Shown here: piece by piece, positions 59,006 to 64,000 of the stretch
Numbering within the stretch: position 1 is the first letter of the stretch
How the letters are laid out: each line of letters begins with the position of its first letter
Assembly (NCBI GenBank): GCA_025738555.1
Contig: JAOVFP010000012.1
Location: forward strand, 3,348,001-3,412,000
Source of the DNA: Cyathus striatus
Lineage: Eukaryota > Basidiomycota > Agaricomycetes > Agaricales > Nidulariaceae
DNA: 64,000 nucleotides
Reading direction: 5' to 3'
The notes under the pieces: generated by a model
What the model was told of the DNA's origin: nothing
Seen by the model: only the letters and a program-made list of their open reading frames with translations
Database searches by the model: none
Position numbers and translations under genes: made by a program

Positions 59006-59696
59006 CCCTACGGGCCTACAGTTTGCGACCCCGCTAAAACCTGAGGCCTGAGGCCTGGACTTTAGACTTCAGTACAAGATCGTCCACCAAGATGGGCGGA
59101 TCCACTCACGTGGTTATCTTGGGCTAGACTACAATCATGTAGGCTCGACTCTCGAGCCTCTAGATGTTCTCTTAACCGTCTGAGAAACACGCTGCGGACC
59201 TTCTACAGTATCTTGGGAATATCATATTTAGTAGCCATCGGGCGCAGTAACTTAATTTAATCGGTACCAGGTCCCTAGAGTTCTCATGTTCGTTGTAAGT
59301 TTGTTCATTTGTCCAAACAATCATTGACCAACCGTCGGAATAGAAAAGCAGCATGGTGCACGAACCATTAATGAACTCACGTAGTTCGAACTTCGCGCAG
59401 TATACGCTAATCACCAGCGTGAATTTACTAGTTTTATGAATGGATTAAGTTCCGTTCCGTTAGAAAGGGAAGGTAAGTTCCTTTAGTTTTACATCGGTGG
59501 ATGCTGTGTATTTACGAAGGATTCCGTGCATTGAAAAAAAACAGTAGAAGTGCGATGTATGCGCATTGATTAGATCAATAAGGCACCTGTCGGTGCCAGT
59601 CGGTGCCTACCAGGCCAGGTGGCCTTCCCAAGCGGTTCCCATGGATACTTACACCGAGTCGATGTTCCGCTCACAAATTCGACTCGGACGGTTAGT
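59006..59696. other. Intergenic
   Basis: No gene. Contains short CCTGAGGCCTGAGG direct repeats near 59040. Confidence 0.4.
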
Positions 59697-60110
59697 GGAT
59701 GACTACCCGTAAGGATCTGACGACGCCAGACGTCGCCAGATTTTTAAACTCCGCCTGATGGCTTAATTTTTGCAAGTAGCATCAGACCGTGAGGAGGCCG
59801 TCGTAGGTGCTAGACTTGTTGTCAGAAAATAAAAACATAAGCAAGACGTGTGGGTCGGTGCCTTTAAATACGTAATAAATCTAGAAACACCACGTGAAGA
59901 AACCATCTAGACACTTTTAGCGAGCTTAAGCGATGTTTAGAGATGGTTTTTCAGTCTGGCAGAGGGGGGGGGGGGGCCTCTCCAGAATTTTGAGTCTGGC
60001 GAAATCTAACGGTGCTCGGCAAGTTGATTTGCTCTCGGCATCTCGGCTGATCTCAGTCTGGCGACGCCAGGATCTGTCTGACGACGTCAGATCCTTACGG
60101 GAAGTCATCC
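59697..60110. mobile_element. 414-bp MITE with 3-bp AGT duplication
   Basis: Ends GGATGACTACCCGTAAGGAT (left) and, inverted, GGATGACTTCCCGTAAGGAT (right) are followed by related TCTGACG and GGCGACGCC blocks. The trinucleotide AGT flanks both sides. A run of 13 G lies at about 59964-59976. No coding capacity. The superfamily is uncertain: a 3-bp duplication fits PIF/Harbinger or CACTA types. Confidence 0.68.
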
Positions 60111-60113
60111 AGT

Positions 60114-61672
60114 CTGAGCGATGTGAGATGATGTAGGGTGGTGTCTGCTGATGTCTGGCGATGTGCTATCATTAGCAATTAAGCACCGTGGAAAGTCTTT
60201 GAAAGCTTGGAGAGAGCTATTGTACTCCACTGAGGGTACCGTGCTCTCCTCGGTAATAGCTGGAGAAGAAAACACATGAGCGGTTGTATCGGTATTCAAG
60301 TTGCAAGGTGTCGTTAAAACCTATTTTTTTTATGACTTGGTATAAATTATGCATATTTAGGGAGCCTAAGGCTGCATAAGTCAGGGGAATAATGTCATAC
60401 CTGGTTTTTCTATTCGCCGACACGGCGACACCATCTGCCTAGATCCAACTTCATCTGACACAGTCTGATACCTTCTGACACCATGCGAGACCTTTCGAGA
60501 CCGGCGACCGTGCGGAACTATTCCAATTTTCCAATACCATGCTACGGTCCTCGCGGCCTGCGGGATAGATAGGGGCAACTCGATCGGGGGGAATTCTTTG
60601 CGACTCCAAAGGACTAGGAATGACAGGAAAGGACAAGAAAATACTTCAATAGACTCCATTCTTCTCCAATCGTGAGTTCAAAATTTCTCCGTCCCTGCAT
60701 TTGTTCATATTCATATTTCCTCTGTATATCAAGGTCGTCCATATATTGCTGCGACGATCTGAAAACTATGTAAGAGTCCGAAAGAGTCGAATTGTTTGTC
60801 ATACTTCCACGTGAGTAAAGCGTGCGATACGACGAATCGGATGCAACTTTTCGGCGGATGATCTGGTTTCAACTGTTCACCGTTTCGATCTCCCCACATT
60901 CCTCGTACAGCAACACCTACAATTAGCAGACCTAGGCTACTTAACACACCTAAGCAGCATAACGCGCTTCATAAGTACAGATGACTCCGAAGCTCCTCAA
61001 AGTGCAGTGGCAATCAGTTCGGATCGCTGACGATCCTGAGTGGTCGAAAGTTTTCAATCCCTAACATCTGATGAAATTGGAAATCTTCGGAAATATCAGA
61101 AACATATCGAGATCTCAGCAAGACATATAGCATCATGCAGAGCCATACACTCATATCGATATTTTCATTGCATGGCGTTCGGGTGGAATTCCAAGTGCTT
61201 TCAGGTGCTTTCTCCACAAGATTGCTTATCTTCTGGCTCCAAAATCCGTTCTTTTCTGTGCAATGAGGCTTTAGTACTTCCTGTATAGTACAGCAGCTAG
61301 CCCTGGGCTGGCTTCCGTCGACTCGTCCCGCCTATTCCATCCCTCCGATCAGCCTTCAACAGCCTTCAACCTTCCGATCGACGACGAAGAGCCACATGAA
61401 AAAATAAAAAGGCGATCGATCTCTTCCCACGTAACAGTGTTTTATTAACGTCACCATCAAATCATCCCTTCTGTCTCTCTCCTTCGTTTCACAGTTACGT
61501 AGGGTTACGCTCGAGCTACCTTATCTCGGTCAATATCTTCGCAAGGGAGCCTCTATAACCAACTTTGAGACTAGCACATTCCTTTTGCTTATACACTCTC
61601 TTATGCAACTGTAGTTGCCCTCGACACACACACTAGCGACTCTCCTTACTTGCTTGTTGCAGACATTACGCG
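60114..61672. other. Intergenic, possible small gene not resolved
   Basis: Two minus-strand frames (60729-60947 and 60614-60802) could be exons of a small protein (ALLTWKYDKQF, SSQQYMDDLDIQRKYEYEQ), but no start or family could be supported. The last 200 bp are a pyrimidine-rich promoter-like region of the downstream gene. Confidence 0.35.
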
Positions 61673-63804
61673 ATGGCAAAGGAGGATGACCCCCTTCCCA
61701 CTGAAGAGGAGGCTGCAGCGTCGGTTGCCCTTCTTCTTCAGCTTGTATCAGACGCGAGGATGACGAACTGTCTTATGAGTACGTCCATTTCTCTCCTTCA
61801 CTACAATTCTTCACTGAAACCGGTCCTTTGGCTTCACTAGCCGTGGCGATCTCGCTGCTCCTGTATGTTCCCCTTCCTCATCATGTGCTCAGACGATGTT
61901 AACTGACGCTGATATCAGATACGACTATTTAATTTCGCTGCGGGAGGAAGTATGTCATTTCGTAACTGTTTCAATGCACGATGGAAGCTGACGTGAAGGT
62001 TAGATCGAATTGATATGGAAACGCAGAATGCGGTTTACTAGTTATCTTTACGTGCGTTCCTACCTCTCAGTTCGTCTTCATGCCGGCTCTCAACCCGCGG
62101 TATCAGATATGGAACAGATACGGAAGTATCGTTGGTATTATGTAGGCCCGCTTCCTCTCTCATCGTTCTACACCTAACCGTACACCGATAGATTGTCCGC
62201 AAGCTGTATGCCCCCCTCCCCCTCCCCTTGGTACCAACCTCCTAACCTGCTGAACCCTGAACAGTCATGTTACGGGAGATGAACGATGATAAGGTACATT
62301 TTAGGAGTCTCTTTTGATCTTTCGGGGGGTCCTGATGAATGAGTTTGCAGGAATGTGTACGATACCTACAAATGGAAGGAGCAGCTTCTTCTATTATAAC
62401 TACTACTGTGGATATCGTGTTGGTTTATCGGTATGTTCTTTCTTTTTCGTATATTAAACCGGAAGATGACTAGAGTTCATTGGTAGCATTTGGATCCTGT
62501 ACGCAAAGAGTAAACCACTTTTGTATTTCCTTACTTTTTTGGTAGCCGGTTCGTCATCTTTCTATTTTAGTCCCCATTCCCTCTTTTAGCCCCTCGGCAC
62601 CTTCTTCAGCTTCTTCATCGCCTCTTTTCCTCTCTATGCTCATGTTTTGACATTCTCTCCCATATTGCAGGTGAATGTATCGTAATGTCAGCACCCCATC
62701 CCGCTCCCCTTTATACGAAGCTAACAGAACTTTAGAAACACGTTGGTTATTCTTACCATCGATTCGATTAAAAGTATGTTGTATTCTCCGAGTTCCCCCT
62801 ACCATGTACTCAATGCTGATGGGTTGTGTAGCATTCGTACACATCGGGTTCGGCTCCTTCTCTTCATAGATCCATTCACAATTCTGATGGTGGATGTTGT
62901 TTATAATGTTCAGACCATCTTTGACAGGGTGTTATCCGACAGGTTTGCCCGTCTCTTTTTTCATGTAGTACCCGAATCTAAACAGTTGTACGATTCACAG
63001 AGACGCTCCCGTCCTACTTCAAGTTCTATGTCGTGACCATGCTCATCGTCTCCCTCATCATGTTCATTCTAACCGTGCACAACACTTTCATGTTGTTGTA
63101 TCGATACAAGTGGAGGGGAATGCCTGTCATTAGGCTATTCCTTAGGGATGGGCTGTTCTGGTTTATTGGGGTACTGGCGTTCACAGTTGCACAGGCGGTG
63201 GTGCTTACTAGAACTAGGGTTACGTTGAGCGAGATGATGATTGCGTGAGTGTCCCTTCTTTCTTGTTTTAGGCGGTCCCCTAACTCATTGTACTCGTACC
63301 TTTCTTCCTCCTTTTCGGCCCCCCAATCCTATCCCAACACATTCATCAAATAGCCCTACAGTTGCAGTCTACGGAACCATCGGCTCTCGTGTTGTCCTTA
63401 ACATCCGAGGCATCCTCCTGAAACCCAATGCTCCCGAGTATGGAGGAGATGATGATGTGGCCTCCATTGAGATGGAAAAAGTGTCCCAATTACGAGTCAT
63501 CAGAAGTGGTACTCGTAATACTACAGGAGGTTTGTATGACGATGATGATGACGATGTTGAGGGTGAGGATAGTGTGGGTACCAGGGTTGAGCCGGAGGGG
63601 TTGGCGAGGCGTGGGATGAAGTCTACTAAGCCGACTTGCGAAGAGATAGAGTTGGATGTACGGGAAGAGAATGGGTTGGGAGGGTATGGATTTGGGTTAG
63701 GAAAGGGGTATGGGGAGACTCCAGTCAATTTTGCTGAGGAGGTGCCGAAGAGGATGGGTGGGCTAGGGAGAGCGAGAAGTAAACGAGGAGATGACAACGC
63801 GTAG
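61673..63804 (+). CDS. DUF6533 multi-pass membrane protein
   Basis: Fourteen exons: 61673-61778, 61841-61862, 61919-61949, 62004-62051, 62107-62141, 62192-62205, 62265-62293, 62351-62430, 62487-62541, 62671-62681, 62736-62773, 62870-62928, 63003-63244, 63354-63804, summing to 406 residues with continuous frame. The N-terminal TVAISLLLYDYLISLREEIE and LIWKRRMRFTSYLYIWNRYG is the DUF6533 signature of basidiomycete membrane proteins. Further helices include TTTVDIVLVYRIWILYAKSK, PFTILMVDVVYNVQTIF, VVTMLIVSLIMFILTVHNTF and LFWFIGVLAFTVAQAVVL, ending in SRVVLNIRGIL and a polar tail with DDDDDDVEGEDS. Function is unknown; a receptor-like topology is plausible. Exons of 11 and 14 nt and the acceptor at 62869 are the least certain parts. 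Confidence 0.75.
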
Positions 63805-64000
63805 TCCTAGATGGATTACGTGGTATATACCCTATGTTTTCTCACCTGATGGCGTGCACATGGTACACTAAGTACGGTAATTAGAGCTGAAGTGCGGTGT
63901 ATGAACACTGTATATTACAAGTGTAGAAGGAATAGATTACAGCTAGTTACGAAACGATAGAGAATCCATATCCATTTCCAAAGTCATGAGCAAGGTGATA
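63805..64000. other. 3' flank of the DUF6533 gene
   Basis: No feature seen before the window ends. Confidence 0.4.

Noticed and set aside
1..64000. CRISPR arrays, operons, rRNA genes or a biosynthetic cluster
   Set aside because: No regularly spaced repeats with unique spacers, no rRNA-like sequence, and no set of co-oriented biosynthetic enzymes were seen.

Overview
The window looks like nuclear DNA of a filamentous basidiomycete, most likely an Agaricomycete. The evidence is dense 47-65 nt GT-AG introns, intron-split reading frames on both strands, and families typical of that group: a NACHT-WD40 protein that opens with a VGRDQINNYN-type leader, DUF6533/DUF6534-type membrane proteins, RTA1-like membrane proteins, GFA-domain proteins and a transmembrane GH16 protein. 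No organism name can be given from sequence alone. All exon models below were assembled by hand from splice signals and frame continuity.

Layout. 1-2.6 kb: 5' part of a NACHT-WD40 gene (minus strand), with the WD repeats running off the left edge. 3.7-6.9 kb: nested inverted-repeat DNA, including a 1.5 kb element with an 8-bp target duplication. 7.07-15.82 kb: one large Mutator-like (MULE) transposon with terminal inverted repeats and a 10-bp target duplication, carrying a 16-exon transposase gene. 15.8-19.3 kb: decayed coding fragments. 19.3-26.3 kb: an F-box gene, a Tc1-type transposon sitting in the last visible intron of a GFA gene, a broken serine-protease-like gene behind a relic F-box promoter and exon, and an intact GFA paralogue. 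27-31 kb: a decayed membrane-protein gene, a 714-bp TA-flanked element, and an 853-bp element with about 250-bp inverted repeats and a 9-bp target duplication that carries a RecQ-like helicase fragment. 31.9-38.0 kb: a small secreted cysteine-rich protein and a tandem pair of RTA1-like genes, both interrupted in the same short exon. 38.4-41.9 kb: an intact 12-exon mitochondrial D-lactate dehydrogenase. 43.7-44.7 kb: a protein made of two Gag-like domains. 47-56.3 kb: a duplicated pair of GH16-type genes that both lack the catalytic nucleophile, flanking a broken metallo-beta-lactamase-fold gene. 56.5-58.1 kb: a second F-box gene. 58-60 kb: a fold-back element and a 414-bp MITE. 61.7-63.8 kb: a DUF6533 membrane protein.

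Common threads. Four gene families occur as pairs (F-box, GFA, RTA1, GH16) with shared intron positions. At least seven DNA-transposon-like structures occur, five of them with a recognisable target duplication. Many otherwise conserved frames carry single premature stops. This is an accessory, repeat-rich region in which the D-lactate dehydrogenase is the one clear housekeeping gene.
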